DNA of 64,000 nt, taken from contig MSED01000014.1 of assembly GCA_002099365.1 (NCBI GenBank), forward strand, positions 1,364,001 through 1,428,000, read 5' to 3'. A model generated the notes under the pieces. It did no database searches, was not told the origin of the DNA, and saw only the letters and a list, made by a program, of their open reading frames with translations. This document shows, in pieces, positions 1-10,694 of the stretch (positions within the stretch are counted from its first letter, which is position 1; the number at the start of each line of letters is the position of its first letter). The position numbers were made by a program, and so were the translations under genes. This DNA comes from Phialophora verrucosa (lineage: Eukaryota; Ascomycota; Eurotiomycetes; Chaetothyriales; Herpotrichiellaceae).

Positions 1-2
1 CT

Positions 3-1142
3 GGCCAATCCTCGACCGAGCTGGACCTCCTTCGGAAGCAGTTGGCCCAAGCACAAGAACACGCACAGGAATTAGAACAAAGACACGCGGAGGCGGCCCA
101 GGAGCGGGAATCCACTTTGGCCACCCTGAAGCAACGGCTCGCCGAAGCGGAAGCCCTTGCCGCACAGCACCAGGGGCAAGCCGAGGAGCTGGAGCAAAAG
201 CACCGAGAAGCATTCGACCTCGCTATCCAAGAGCAGGCATCTGCCGTGGCAGCCATAAGACAAGAGCTCGGCGCCGCAAAGGAGGCCCATTCCCAGCAGC
301 TTGAACGGACTCAAGAGCTCGAAGAGCAGCACCGCAAGGCGATGGTTGCTGCGATCGAGGAACGGGAATCTGCCCTAGCCACCATGAAGCGAGAGCTCCA
401 CGCTGCCATGGAAGCTGCCGCGCACCCAGATCAGTCACAACTCGAAGAGCTGAACAAAAAGTACCTTGATGCCCAGAACGAGCTTGCAGCGCTACAGGCG
501 AAGCATGAGCAAGCCGTTCGAGAAGCCAGGACAGAGTACGAGTTACAGCTGGAGACGACACTCACGCGCCTGCACGCGGCTGAGAAGGCGGCTGAAAAGG
601 AGCCGGAGTCGACGGGTGCCGACGCCACCGATGCCAGCCTCGCCGATGCAAAGAAAACGATCAGCTCACTCCAATCGGAGCTCGAAGGAGCAATGCTTGA
701 GATCGAGACACAGCGTACGCTGGCCGAAAGAGCGCAAAAGGAGCTGGAGCAGTTGAAGACCCAGGCCATTGCGCTTCCGAGTCCCAAGCCTCGACGGAAG
801 AGCAAAAGTCCCAAGAGGAAGTCGACGAACGCGCATTCACCTGCGACGCCGAAGCAAGGATTGGAATCTAGTAAATGGGCCAATCCTGTTGAAGATGCGC
901 CTGCTCTGAGAGGGGGCAGTGGTGAGGAGGACGATGCCACGACTGCCACTGAGGGAACGCCACGGAATGTTGCCGGACAGCTGGCCGGTATCCACGAGCA
1001 GATCAGACAGCTCGACGAAATGAGCGAAGACTTTCTCGAGGACCATCAGAAGATGGCCAGCATCTTGAGTCGGGTTGATGACGAGACTCAGAACGTCAGT
1101 GTTGAGCTTGAGGACGAAGAAAATCCTGAAAAGGCGGACTAG
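3..1142 (+). CDS. Coiled-coil protein, C-terminal part (5' end outside window)
   Basis: The reading frame is open from the first bases of the window to a TAG stop at 1140-1142, so only the last ~379 codons are seen and the start lies upstream. The sequence is dominated by Glu/Gln/Ala/Lys/Arg heptads over about the first 240 residues, with an approximate repeat of about 35 residues built around ELEQ(K/R)H and ESxLAT(L/M)K. This is a long parallel coiled coil. A basic Pro/Lys/Ser-rich linker (around bases 775-835) follows, and the tail is acidic. No catalytic motif is visible. Large coiled-coil proteins of this kind act in cytoskeleton, spindle-pole or vesicle-tethering roles, but nothing here selects one. 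Real gene: high confidence; function unknown. Confidence 0.8.
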   Translation, partial: GQSSTELDLLRKQLAQAQEHAQELEQRHAEAAQERESTLATLKQRLAEAEALAAQHQGQAEELEQKHREAFDLAIQEQASAVAAIRQELGAAKEAHSQQLERTQELEEQHRKAMVAAIEERESALATMKRELHAAMEAAAHPDQSQLEELNKKYLDAQNELAALQAKHEQAVREARTEYELQLETTLTRLHAAEKAAEKEPESTGADATDASLADAKKTISSLQSELEGAMLEIETQRTLAERAQKELEQLKTQAIALPSPKPRRKSKSPKRKSTNAHSPATPKQGLESSKWANPVEDAPALRGGSGEEDDATTATEGTPRNVAGQLAGIHEQIRQLDEMSEDFLEDHQKMASILSRVDDETQNVSVELEDEENPEKAD

Positions 1143-2094
1143 TGGTCGTTGTCGAGGGGTGTCTGCTGAGTGAGATGAGTTGCGTTGTTAATGGGGATTC
1201 CTATACCGGCAGCAGATGTGTGAGCCCAGGGGATATGAAGTCGGAATGTCCACATTTTATGGGACGATGAGACGAGACGAGAGCCGTTGTGAATTTCTTT
1301 GCCTCGACTATCGAGTTTTTGGTTTCCCCGATTGATTCTTGATCGACACTATCATTTTGGCAAGCGAGCGTGTGGGCAAGCGGCACAGCTTCAATACATT
1401 TTCCGTAGTGCTTTTAGTCTACTTACTGTTATTTCCCTGCGCCGGTGCGTCCACGCGTTACTGTGGGTGTTGTTGATACGGAGTACGATGGCGAGATACC
1501 CCCGTGCGTACAAGTAGATTGGTCTGCGGGTCTCTGAGAGATACATGCACAAAAACAGCCCAATGCACTGCCTAGTAATACACATACAGAAGCTCGCTGT
1601 ACTTGTATAGTGCAAATTCCAAGTTCTTCCCTCTTCATGTGCGTGTATGCATGACGACGGATGGCGGTGCCTCCGGGAACTAGGACGGGGTGCGTGTATA
1701 TGTGTGTATATTCCCGCTGTACAACATAGCGAGTACGAAGTATACAGCTCAGCTCACTGTAGCCTGCTGGCCTGCTGGCCTGCTCGGCCTATTCAGGGCT
1801 GGTGAGGAACCATGCTACACACACCACATACTGTCCACCACATACTGTCCACCACATACTGTCCACCACATACTGTCCACCACATACTGTCCACCACATA
1901 CTGTCCACCACATACTGTCCACCACATACTGTCCACCACATACTGTCCACCACATACTGTCCACCATATACACCGTCGTACAGTATATACAGTATATACA
2001 CTACCCAAGCATGTGTTTCCTGGTCGGAACTCCGTAGAACCGTACTATATTCCGCTTCCCTACACCCCCCCCCCCCCCCTTTAATCAACCTCAA
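1143..2094. other. Intergenic between convergent genes, with minisatellite and poly-C run
   Basis: No gene supported here. The stretch lies between the 3' ends of the coiled-coil gene and the NOSIP-like gene. It holds a 14-bp tandem array (1824-1963) and a run of 15 C residues at 2065-2079, close to the end of the NOSIP-like gene. Confidence 0.7.
1824..1963 (+). repeat. 14-bp minisatellite, 10 perfect copies
   Basis: Ten head-to-tail copies of CCACATACTGTCCA run without a mismatch, then decay into CCATATACACC. Because 14 is not a multiple of 3 and the unit has no stop in any frame, the array is open in all frames on both strands and gives a 14-residue repeated peptide. The resulting open frames look like artefacts. 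The lack of divergence between copies points to recent expansion or active homogenisation. Confidence 0.95.
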
Positions 2095-3321
2095 TCAACA
2101 TTGAAACGCCACACCCTCTCGCTTCGCCATGTTGGCTCCCCCACCTGCCGCAAATCCCGTGCCTTCACAGCTTATTTCGACGAGTCTGCCTTGCCTGCTC
2201 TGCCTGCCCTGCTTGCGCTGCTTGGTTTTGGTTTTGGCGTTGGCTTTATCTATATTTTTATCTTTGTGCCTCCCTTCTTCCTCCTCTCCCGCCTCCTCTT
2301 TCCCACGCTCTGTACCGTCGTCGTTTCTGCCGCTCAAGTCCGCGTCACATACAAAACACCTGATCAGGGCGGCGCTGGCCTCTTCTGCAGAACCGTTCTC
2401 GCTGTCCTGACCCGGAAATGTCTTCGTCTGTCTCTGGCTTGTCCCCCCGTATAACAAATCCGCACAAGTCCCACAAACGACATGGCCGCACTGTTCCGCC
2501 GTGCCGAGCACCGGCCGCGATGTGTTGGTCAGCACCTTTTTACACGACGGACATACTCTGCTCGAGTGGTCGGGGTCAGCATCATCAGAATCACCGAGAC
2601 TGAACGACACGGAGACAAGCGACTTCAAGGAATAGGCATGCCGCGTGTGCGGTGTCGAGGCCGGACATATCGGGTGGAGTTTTTTGGGCGTTGCCTCTCC
2701 GAGGCCAGGAGATTTCACACTCGCCGTGGCCGTAGAAGGTGCGGCATTGGGCATCCAGAAACTAGCACCCTTGCCGCGCTGCGATCTTTCGTTGGGCTCG
2801 TCGTCGTCGTGGTCATGATCGTCGTGGTGGCTGGCAGATCTCTTCCTCTTTTTGTCCTTCCTCTCGTCCTCGAATCCGAGCTCGTCCCGTTCAAAGCGCT
2901 GAAGTTCCCTTTCGCGCCTCTGTTCGGCCTCCATGGCCTGTGACTCGAGCGCTTCTCGCTCCCGAAGCTGGCGTTCCCGCTCGAGCCGCCGAATCTCGCG
3001 CCGCTGCGATACCATGTCGTTGAGGGCGCACTCGCGGCAAAAGAGGTGGACTTGGACTCTGTCTACCTCCTCGTCCCCGCCCCTTGTTGACTTCTGTTCG
3101 CTCCCGCCCCGTGGTGGTGCCGCTGCTGCCCCACCGTTACCACCACCACCAGGACAACAGACCGGATCGCGCGCGTAGGCCAAACAAAGGCGACAGAATC
3201 CAAAGGGGAGGAAACTCTCCCGGGTGAGGCGTGTCGATTGCGTGCCCCAGGTTGAGCGGAGGAGGCTGCGTTCGTGCGAGGTGAAGTACGCGAGGGACGT
3301 GTTGCGTTTTGAGTGCGACAT
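2095..3321 (-). CDS. NOSIP-type RING/U-box protein
   Basis: Single-exon, 408-residue protein. The N-terminus has the NOSIP signature: a MSHSKRNTSLAYFTSHE-like start, then FCRLCLAYARDPVCC and HLFCRECALNDMV, which form a split U-box/RING-like fold as in nitric-oxide-synthase-interacting protein. An RExEAxE-rich helix of about 60 residues and an acidic/His-rich disordered stretch follow. A second Cys-rich module comes late (CPSCKKVL...CGHVVCGTC...CFVCDADL) and looks like a C-terminal RING. Human NOSIP is a ubiquitin ligase also found with spliceosomes; the fungal homologues are poorly studied, so nuclear ligase/splicing association is inference. The C-terminus is a Lys/Gln-rich low-complexity tail. 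Start chosen at the ATG that begins the conserved block. Confidence 0.85.
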   Translation of the reverse strand: MSHSKRNTSLAYFTSHERSLLRSTWGTQSTRLTRESFLPFGFCRLCLAYARDPVCCPGGGGNGGAAAAPPRGGSEQKSTRGGDEEVDRVQVHLFCRECALNDMVSQRREIRRLERERQLREREALESQAMEAEQRRERELQRFERDELGFEDERKDKKRKRSASHHDDHDHDDDEPNERSQRGKGASFWMPNAAPSTATASVKSPGLGEATPKKLHPICPASTPHTRHAYSLKSLVSVSFSLGDSDDADPDHSSRVCPSCKKVLTNTSRPVLGTAEQCGHVVCGTCADLLYGGTSQRQTKTFPGQDSENGSAEEASAALIRCFVCDADLSGRNDDGTERGKEEAGEEEEGRHKDKNIDKANAKTKTKQRKQGRQSRQGRLVEISCEGTGFAAGGGANMAKREGVAFQC

Positions 3322-4065
3322 TTTCTCAAAAAGAGAGAGTGTGTGTGCTCTCGTTTCCGAATGTCAAAATGTCAAATGTCAAAGGTCAAACAGTCAGGCT
3401 TCAAGTAAGCGGACTTGCTCTCATGGTCGTCTCGTCGCCAGCCTCGAGAGCCGCGGGTATGAACTTGGAGAACCCGATACCCGGGATGCGTGTAGAGCGG
3501 ATGCCGTAGTTAGTTCTGGGCTTTGGAGTTGATATGTGGGTTCAGGTCCAAGGTCAAGTCCAAGGTCAAGAGGTCAAGTGCGCTGGCTTGGGCTTGTAAG
3601 TGGTCGGTCGGTCGGTCGACACTCAGACTGATAGAATGGCGAAGATGCTCGTCCGTCACAACAGGACAGGACAGATAGACAGACACGCCGTCCAATATAT
3701 CCTCAAACTACTGTAAGGACAGGACGACTTTGTAGGGCGATGTGTCGTATCTGTGTCGCTGAAGGGTGACGGGTGACGGCTGGTAGGTGATAGCTGGTAC
3801 GTGACGATGATAACTCGTAGATGTCGCCTGAGCACAGCGTCGCTAACTAATGAGTAGCTGGTCGACGTCAACAAGATCACGGAAAATGAGATGCTGCTCA
3901 TTGTTTTGCAGTGGGCGGATTTCACGGCTAAACATCGGATACTGGACGGATAATTCAACCACGCACGTCTCCTCATCGCCTGTCATCGCCTCTCATCGCC
4001 TCTCATCGCATCGCGTTGTTCTATCGAAAGAAAACATGGAAACACGCCGCCGACAACACAACTCC
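3322..4065. other. Intergenic, short direct repeats
   Basis: No gene supported. It contains small imperfect repeats: a ATGTCAAA/GGTCAA family near 3361-3395 and 3540-3580, a GGTC run at about 3601-3618, and about four 10-bp CTCATCGCCT-like units at 3971-4010 just beyond the 3' end of the SET-domain gene. Confidence 0.6.
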
Positions 4066-6050
4066 TCAGAACTCCTTGCTCTCTCGCACGTCCGCCAGCT
4101 TCATCACGTCCCTTCTCCCCTGATCGTTGCTGAACGAATGGTTCCTCGCCCGACGCAACGCCGCAGCTCCCAACTCCACCAGCTCACGCCGGCCCTCAAT
4201 ACGACCGCACATAGAGTCACGACGATAGCTGAGGGTATAGCACTCGTTGTTGATGGCGTAGCCATCCTTAGCTGCTAGGAGGTGCCCGATGTCGCGTGCC
4301 TTGGTGGCGGGGACGACGTCCATGCTCGTGACATCTGCGTACCATTCTTGCTTGGAAACGCCCTCGGGATCACCCCCTTTGGCGGTGGAACGGGAGGAGA
4401 AGCGAGTTATTGGGGTCACTCTTGAGCTGGACGTCGTGGGCTCGGTGGTGCCCTCCTGTGCCACTTTGGCCGCCCTCTTCTTTCTCTTTCTCTTCTTCTC
4501 CTGCGCCTTGCTGGGCCCCTTGGGTGCCTCTTCTAGCATCGACATGATTTCGTCAGTGCTTTTGTCGTACAGTTTCCCTTCTTCAGGCTTGACGGCTTTG
4601 CCGGCTTTGATTTCCTCCCGTTCCTTTTGCTGTCGCTCAGCTTGGATCTTGGCCAGTCGTCTCTTGTTCGCACCTCTGCTGATCTCTTGAACCCTTCCAT
4701 CGACCACTTGCAAGCAGGGGTAGTGCATCTCGGCGCTAGTGTGGCGCAAAGCGAACATCAGTTCTTCCAGACCCTCTTGGTCAAGGCCAAATCCATCCGC
4801 TGGGACCGTGGAATAGCCTTGGGCGTCGGGATTGCTGGGACATTCGTTGGTTCGGGTTCGTTCTAGCACGGCGTACGTTTGAATCATTTCACGTCGCTCA
4901 GGTGCCTGTGGTCCGTTGTACATCGTGAGGCCCTGTTCAAATGCCATGGTGGCAAACCAGTGTGCTCGGATCATGTCACACGACAACCAGGCTCTCTCGG
5001 CACACATGTCCCAAACGGCCATGACAGTGCGATCGTCCACTCCGAGTTCTGCCAGTCCGTCTAGGATGTATGCCGCCCGACGGTACATCCGGGGTGCCGG
5101 GATTTTTTCAAAGTCTTCAAAGTCTTTCAGCAATTGCAAGACGTCATCCTTCAACCGCATGATCAGAAAGTCACTTTCCTCACGAACACAGGCGTCGCAG
5201 CGACAATCGAAGCCGTACGTTTCCTTGAGATCCTTCAGACGAGATGCTCGGCTCTCTGGGAATTGGTCGTACACACGATCGTATGAGATGGTGATCTCTT
5301 CGCCGGCCTTGATGGGTCTGGTCGCCTGGAGTGTCATGGCATACCTAGGAGTCTGCATGCGGTACGCGCCAACTTCCTTGAATGGCTCTTGTTGTTTTGC
5401 GTTGTATGAGACGTGCAGCTCAGCGTTGGGTTGACAGGAATGGTTGATGGAGCCCGTCATGAGTCCGAACCCGGTGGCAGTGTCGTCGTCGTCATCCATG
5501 CACACTTTGTACTCGCCAGCGTCAGAGAAGAACCGGGCCACCATCTGAACTATGCCCTCGCAGGTTGCGGTGTCATCGGGGCTTTTCATTTGGAAGACGG
5601 CGACGTCCACGATGTCATCATAGAGGGGTGTCCTGTCGGGACGAGCGAAGAGGAAGTCTGCTTGCTGAGCGGTGCAGTTGAAGTTGCCACGAGGAGATCC
5701 ACTGCTGGTCATCAGCTGGTACAGGTGGACCATCTCTTCACCGACGCAGAAGCAGATGGCGGCGAAGGTGTCGTCCCCAACGACTTTTGGACCGGGAAAT
5801 GGTGGGCTGAAGTCTTGTGGCGACTCTGGAACGACGCCAAAGCCAGGCTCGATGAAGATGACTTCACCAGCATTGAAGTCACGAGACGCCTGTAAGAACC
5901 CATCAGCCAACGCCCGCATTGGCGATGCATTGTCGGCGACGCTGTTGAGAAGGCAAAGAGGCAAGGTTGCTAACTTACAAAGAAGCCGATTCCTTTGCCA
6001 TGGCGTGCTGACTGCCAGAATGCCTGCATCGTCTCTGATTTGGCCGCCAT
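4066..6050 (-). CDS. SET-domain (SMYD-like) lysine methyltransferase
   Basis: Two exons: 6050-5979 and 5889-4066, 631 residues. The intron (5978-5890) has donor GTAAGT and acceptor TTCTTACAG and is phase 0. The splice joins GKGIGFF to ASRDFNAGE, rebuilding the GxGxxA(x)R(D)xxxGE start of a SET domain. NHSCQPNA at about residues 173-180 (cofactor/active-site motif), EEITISYD near 225-231 and a post-SET FDCRCDACV block near 254-262 complete it. The SET core is interrupted by a long insert, as in SMYD and SET5 relatives. After the domain come a helical region, a basic KKRKRKKR-type stretch that could be a nuclear signal, and a Ser/Thr-rich tail. Likely a protein-lysine methyltransferase; the substrate cannot be read. 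An open frame continues into the intron with its own ATG, but that start would lose the SET N-terminus. Confidence 0.85.
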
Positions 6051-7023
6051 TTCGATCAGTACTGGCAATGATTCAAGGAAGGCGGAGGTCGTGACGAATG
6101 ACAATGGTTTGAAGAAGAGAGAAGCGGGAGTGTCAAAGGTAAGAGATATATGAATGAAAAAGAAAGGAAAGGGACAGGATGGCGCGCCTGCACCTCAGCG
6201 TCACCACGCTCCTCCTTATTGTCACCGTCACCGTCACCGTCACCCGTCACCGTCACCAGCCGCACCGTGGGGCCTTGGACAGCGACGATGATGTCGTTCT
6301 TGGCGTTGTCAGGATGAGTGAAGACGACGTCGTGCTTGTCATCGTCGCCACGGATTAGGGAGAACGTTGTTAGGTGCTTGCATTTTCGTTGTCCTTGGTG
6401 GTTTACGTGACGGCCTGCGACGTGGTCTGTAGGTGGCATTGACAAGTCTCTGGGATGATACAAGAGCACGCTGAACAGCTCTGCTTGCTACTTGCTGTTA
6501 CGGACGAAGTATGCATCTGTCGTTACGATGTCCCGGAAGGCTTCTGGCGATTATAATTCAAGTTGTCTACTATGGTTTTCCAGACGTGTCCCACCAAGAA
6601 TTCCAGCATTGACGCTGAGTTGGAACACCTCCTGGTTAACACCGCTATCTTCGTCACCCGCAACGACCTGTTATGGATTGGTTGTGAAGGGAGAGGCGGT
6701 ACAAAATGCAAACAGTCTCTGTGACATATCTAAAGGGCGTGACTTTAGAGGTGTTTGATAAGAACGCTGACACTAATGCCCGCCATTTGTGCAACTGTCT
6801 CTCTCAGCACGCTGTGTTTCCAGCTCATGGAGGTGGTGTAGATCAGCGCCATCGTTGTGCATTAGATCCAGTTCTTGTAGACGACAAGGTGGAAGAGCCC
6901 AATACTTTCTATCAGAGTCTCAATGCACAACGCTACAGCACCGGATGGTATGACCCACAGGCTTCTTGGTTTCTAACAGCCACCTCCACCCCCCGAATCA
7001 GACTGGCGACCCTTTAGACCCAT
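6051..7023. other. Intergenic, no gene supported
   Basis: Apart from short GTCACC hexamer repeats (about 6218-6257) in the upstream region of the SET gene, I see nothing supportable. Short open frames here lack protein-like composition. Confidence 0.5.
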
Positions 7024-7224
7024 CTATGCTCGTCTGTCCCGCCCCCTTTGCAGACATGAGAACTCCTTCAACAGTTGGACAAGGAAATATGCCGGTATCC
7101 AGATTGTGATTCCCAGGACAATGAGCAATATTTGTGCCCACAATGGCCAGTCAAGGTAATTGGCGGATGATCTCGGCACAATCTGGTGCTGAGCGTCTAA
7201 GTTGAATCCACGTATTGGTGCCAT
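7024..7224 (-). CDS. Small single-helix membrane protein (weak)
   Basis: A 66-residue frame from ATG 7224 to a stop at 7024. It has one convincing hydrophobic segment (WAQILLIVLGITIWIPAYFLV) followed by a basic tail. The frame is open further upstream to about 7300, where an acceptor (CCGCTGACAG) would suit a second exon, and a GTGAGT donor lies about 50 bp beyond it. I could not find a clean first exon with a start codon. It may be a small membrane protein, the last exon of a gene whose first exon I cannot place, or chance. Confidence 0.25.
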   Translation of the reverse strand: MAPIRGFNLDAQHQIVPRSSANYLDWPLWAQILLIVLGITIWIPAYFLVQLLKEFSCLQRGRDRRA

Positions 7225-7688
7225 TCCAATCAGGCGTGGACGGGTGTTACAATTTGCCGGTGTAGTGTCGGTGCGAACGAGCCTCTGGGATTCCAAGTAG
7301 ACTGTCAGCGGGTTGAGTCGAGGGTGGTCAAAGAAGCAAGATCAACTCACATGAATGACGTTGCGTTAAGCTTCTTCTTGTTCGTTTTTATTGACTATTC
7401 GCTGCTTTGGGCGGGTATCTGGATCTCAACTCGGGCGTGGTATGGCGTGGCTCATGGGGGACTGGAATGTGACTTGTTTCTCGGCACCAAGCTCATTCAT
7501 CACATCCCACCACGCAAGTCGAGGATAAGACGTGGTTGAAGCACAACCCGCAGGATATCATAAGAACGTCTTGTTTTGCATGGTCGAGGCACGGCCCATG
7601 GTCTGGGCGTTTGGCTTTGTCACAGCCATCGGTTTGCCATGTCTGCAAATGAACAAAGACATTGTCCGCCATCAAGACCGCACAGCCA
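7225..7688. other. Intergenic, no gene supported
   Basis: No frame with protein-like composition. It may hold an upstream exon of the small membrane protein and the 3' region of the Trs20 gene. Confidence 0.4.
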
Positions 7689-8204
7689 TCATAGCCACTT
7701 TCTGCCCGAAGCAGTGACTCGTTGGCGGAACACCGGACTTTTGATCTGGTTGCCGACCGTGTAGAACGGGTTCATCAAGGTCTTCACCCACAGTTCGAAG
7801 ACTTCGTTCATGAACTGGCGGATGGCTTCCTCTGTTTGCGGGCTGGTCGGATTCTGAGGGATTGATGTCGACGAAATGGTGGAAGTCCTACTTCCGGCCG
7901 ATGCATTTGTCGTCGATGGCTGATGGAGAAGCATAAATCGCACGTTGGTGCCGGTGATGAAACAGCTGATGTGGGAATTGGTCGGCGCGTAGTTGTCGAT
8001 GACCTTGAGCCACATGTTTGGCTGAAGCCATTGGACTTCTTCGACCACGTCGAGTGCGGCGTGGACGATGAATTGGTTCATGTACCGTGACGTTTCTCCG
8101 TTTCGGAAGCGAGCGACACCATCGCCGCCGGCCTTGGAGGTGCCAAATGTCAGTTCGAAGACTGGCGTATCGGTGGGGGAGATAATGACGAAGTAGTAAG
8201 ACAT
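7689..8204 (-). CDS. TRS20: TRAPP complex subunit Trs20 / sedlin (TRAPPC2)
   Basis: Single exon, 171 residues. It follows the sedlin longin fold end to end: MSYYFVIISPTDTPVFELTFG, then MNQFIVHAALDVVEE, WLKVIDNYAPTNSHISCFITGTNVRFMLLH, and near the end FELWVKTLMNPFY...I(K)SPVFRQRV. Sedlin is a small core subunit of the TRAPP tethering complexes that activate Rab1/Ypt1 in ER-to-Golgi and autophagy traffic. Fungal copies are longer than the human one (140 residues) because of a Ser/Thr-rich insertion, here after the FMLLH strand. Start is the ATG at 8204; 22 open codons upstream are not conserved in the family. Confidence 0.92.
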   Translation of the reverse strand: MSYYFVIISPTDTPVFELTFGTSKAGGDGVARFRNGETSRYMNQFIVHAALDVVEEVQWLQPNMWLKVIDNYAPTNSHISCFITGTNVRFMLLHQPSTTNASAGSRTSTISSTSIPQNPTSPQTEEAIRQFMNEVFELWVKTLMNPFYTVGNQIKSPVFRQRVTASGRKWL

Positions 8205-8529
8205 GGTGCTTTTGCTACGATCGATTGTGCGAGGAAGTCGGCAGTCAGAATTCAGGGTGATGTCAAGCACCGTCCATAGTTGAACAGTAGAGTATGAAGG
8301 TAGATACCTTACAATATCGACCGTTTAACCGGCCCAGCTTAGAGACAAGTTGGGGCCTGCGTCCATCTTATCTAATCTTGGCGCCCTGATGCTGCCTGCT
8401 CTACCGTATATGGGGGAGCATTCAGCGCCATCTTGACCTAAACACTGGAACGGAAGCATACTTTGAATTCGAAGTCGGTGTCATACCATTCTCGTTCGGT
8501 ATCTCACTGTGTCTACGAAGCCGGCCTCA
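8205..8529. other. Divergent promoter region
   Basis: Shared upstream region of the Trs20 gene (minus) and the NSRP1-like gene (plus). No TATA box or other clear element was recognised. Confidence 0.5.
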
Positions 8530-9756
8530 ATGCCTGCGCTTGCGTTTGGACTCAATCCCGCCAAGCCGGGACTCACAAAGCCAGCGCAAAAGCGCAAGGC
8601 ATTCTTCGATCAAGACGACGACGCACCAGAAAATGTACCCGCGCCAGCATACGGAGCGAAGAAATCCTCCAAGCCTCTCCGCCCGATAACCGATCTCGAC
8701 GATGACGAGGAAGAGAAGGAGCCGCCCACAAAATCACCAAAGCTGTCGTCGTATGGCTTGCAGCCCGCCAAGGGGAAACCCTCCGGCCCTACGCTTGGGA
8801 GCGACAAATACACCAACCTGTCAGCGCTGAGGAGCGCAAAACTACACGATGAAGAAGCTTCCAAGCTCGACGCCTCGGTGTACGACTATGACGCCGTCTA
8901 TGATACGTTTCATGCACACAAAGAGAAGAAATCTAGTGGCGGTGCACAAGATTCGGGACCAAAATATATGGGATCGTTGATGCAGAGCGCTGAAGTGCGG
9001 AAGCGAGACCAGCTGCGTGCACGAGAAAAGCTGCTACTACGGGAAAGAGAGGCCGAGGGAGATGAGTTCGCGGACAAGGAGAAGTTCGTTACAGGCGCAT
9101 ACAAGAAGCAGCAGGAGGAAATCAAGAAGATGGAAGAAGAAGAGAAAAAGCGTGAAGAAGCTGAAGAAGAACGCCGGCGGAAAGGAGGTGGTATGACTGC
9201 GTTTCACAAGCGCATGCTAGAGAAGGATGAGGAGCGGATGCGGATGATCAAGGAGGCCGAGGAACAGGCCGCTGAGAGAAAGGAACGTGGTATCGCAGTC
9301 GAGGAGGATGCTGAAGAAGAAAAGTCCGAGTCCAAGATCGCCGAGGACCTGAACAAAAAAGGCGCCAGAGTTGTGGTCAATGATGAGGGTGAAGTCGTGG
9401 ACAAGCGACAGCTTTTGTCCGCCGGCCTCAACGTAGCGCCGAAGAAGCCTGGTAAGGAAGCACAGGCAACGACGAAGCAAGAATATGCCCGAGCGCAAGA
9501 TTATTGGCGATCATCGAAAGCACAAGATGCTCGTGAAGCTCAACGTGAGAGGCAGTCACGTATGATGGAGAAGCAGATCGAGGACATGCTGGAGAAACAG
9601 AAGCAAGCTGAGGCCGAGGAGAACAAAGCGCAACAGGAGAAGATCAAGAGCAGAGTCACCGAGGCCGACAAGATGTCAGCCAGGGAGAGATTCCTGCAGC
9701 GGAAGAAGGAAAGAGAGGAGGAAGCGCGGAAGAAAGAGGCCGGCGCTGGCGGTTGA
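8530..9756 (+). CDS. NSRP1-like nuclear speckle splicing regulator (DUF2040/CCDC55)
   Basis: Single exon, 408 residues from the first ATG (8530). It starts MPALAFGLNPAKPG, a short conserved cap of this family, followed by a disordered acidic stretch. The NSRP1 N-terminal domain core is DASVYDYDAVYDTFHAHKE, then PKYMGSLMQSAEVRKRDQLRAREK and EFADKEKFVTGAYKKQQEE. The rest is highly charged helix (EEEKKREEAEEERRRK) ending in an RFLQRKKEREEE-type tail. NSRP1 modulates alternative splicing in animals; the fungal member is presumably a nuclear pre-mRNA-processing factor. The 3' end lies 54 bp from the end of the convergent short-chain dehydrogenase. Confidence 0.88.
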   Translation: MPALAFGLNPAKPGLTKPAQKRKAFFDQDDDAPENVPAPAYGAKKSSKPLRPITDLDDDEEEKEPPTKSPKLSSYGLQPAKGKPSGPTLGSDKYTNLSALRSAKLHDEEASKLDASVYDYDAVYDTFHAHKEKKSSGGAQDSGPKYMGSLMQSAEVRKRDQLRAREKLLLREREAEGDEFADKEKFVTGAYKKQQEEIKKMEEEEKKREEAEEERRRKGGGMTAFHKRMLEKDEERMRMIKEAEEQAAERKERGIAVEEDAEEEKSESKIAEDLNKKGARVVVNDEGEVVDKRQLLSAGLNVAPKKPGKEAQATTKQEYARAQDYWRSSKAQDAREAQRERQSRMMEKQIEDMLEKQKQAEAEENKAQQEKIKSRVTEADKMSARERFLQRKKEREEEARKKEAGAGG

Positions 9757-9810
9757 CATGGAAGTAAGCAACTTCCTCCAACCCTCCTCATCCGCAGCGA
9801 CGAGCTCTCT

Positions 9811-10694
9811 CTACTGGATGAACATGCCGCCATCCACTGCAATCACCTTGTTGTGGACATAACCCGTCTTCACCATCCAGACCACCGTCTCGGCGATTTC
9901 GTCTGGCTTCCCAAGCCTTCCAACCGGGATTCCTGAATTAGTTCAAGTTGTCAGTGAATCTCCGCGGTTCGGGAGCTCGGAGCGCAGGGGCCAAAGTCAG
10001 AACTTACTCGCAGCCAACTCCGCCGATGCTCCAGGCAACATCTTGGTCTCTTCGATCAACGCGGGTGCGACGCCATTCACAGTGATGCCCTTCTTCGCAT
10101 ATGCACCGGCGAGCCAATGCACCAAGCCATGCAGCGCGGACTTCGACGACCTAGCCACCAGTAAGCTTGATGGAACGCGTGCCAACGCAGGACCGGGACA
10201 TACGCATAATGTGGCCCAACAACACCGCCCGTGAAAGCTGCAACACTGGAACAGAAAATCACCCTGCCCCACGCCTGCTCGATCATCTTCGGCAGACAAA
10301 GCTGTGTCAACAGGAATCCTGTCCCACAGTTTGCCCTCCACGTCTGCTCGAAGTCTTCTACGCTGATCTCGCTGATGTCTTTGACGCCGGACTTTCCCAT
10401 CGTGAGACCGGCATTGTTGAACAGAATGGTTGGATGACCTAATTGTTCAACGACTTCGGCGTGCAACTTGCGGGCTTCCTCGTAAGAAGAGAGGTCGGCC
10501 TTGAAGGGGGAAGCGCGCACGCCCAGAGCTTTCAGCTGGGAGACGAGGGACTCTGCTGTATCGGCGGCAGTGTTGTAGTGCACTGCGATGGAGCAATTGA
10601 GGCGTGCAAGCGCAAGGCATGTTGCCTTTCCAATCCCACCTGTCGCGCCGGTGACGAGGGCCAGGTGAGACGAAAGGTCTGTAATCAAAGCCAT
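9811..10694 (-). CDS. Short-chain dehydrogenase/reductase (FabG-like)
   Basis: Three exons: 10694-10204, 10150-10008 and 9932-9811; 251 residues, the usual SDR length. Introns (53 and 75 bp) have GTATGT and GTAAGT donors and close in phase. Motifs in order: TGATGGIG (NAD(P)-binding TGxxxGxG), NNAG, then S-S-V-A-A-F and Y-A-S-S-K, where the catalytic Tyr-x-x-x-Lys is rebuilt across the first splice. The end is DEIAETVVWMVKTGYVHNKVIAVDGGMF, typical of 3-oxoacyl-ACP reductase-type enzymes. HYNTAADTAE after the second strand suggests NADP(H), but that is inference. Substrate unknown. It is convergent with the NSRP1-like gene. Confidence 0.9.

Noticed and set aside
1690..2104. Several overlapping open frames with a repeated PPHTVHHILSTTYC-like peptide
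   Set aside because: Produced by the 14-bp minisatellite, open in every frame; no conserved flanks.
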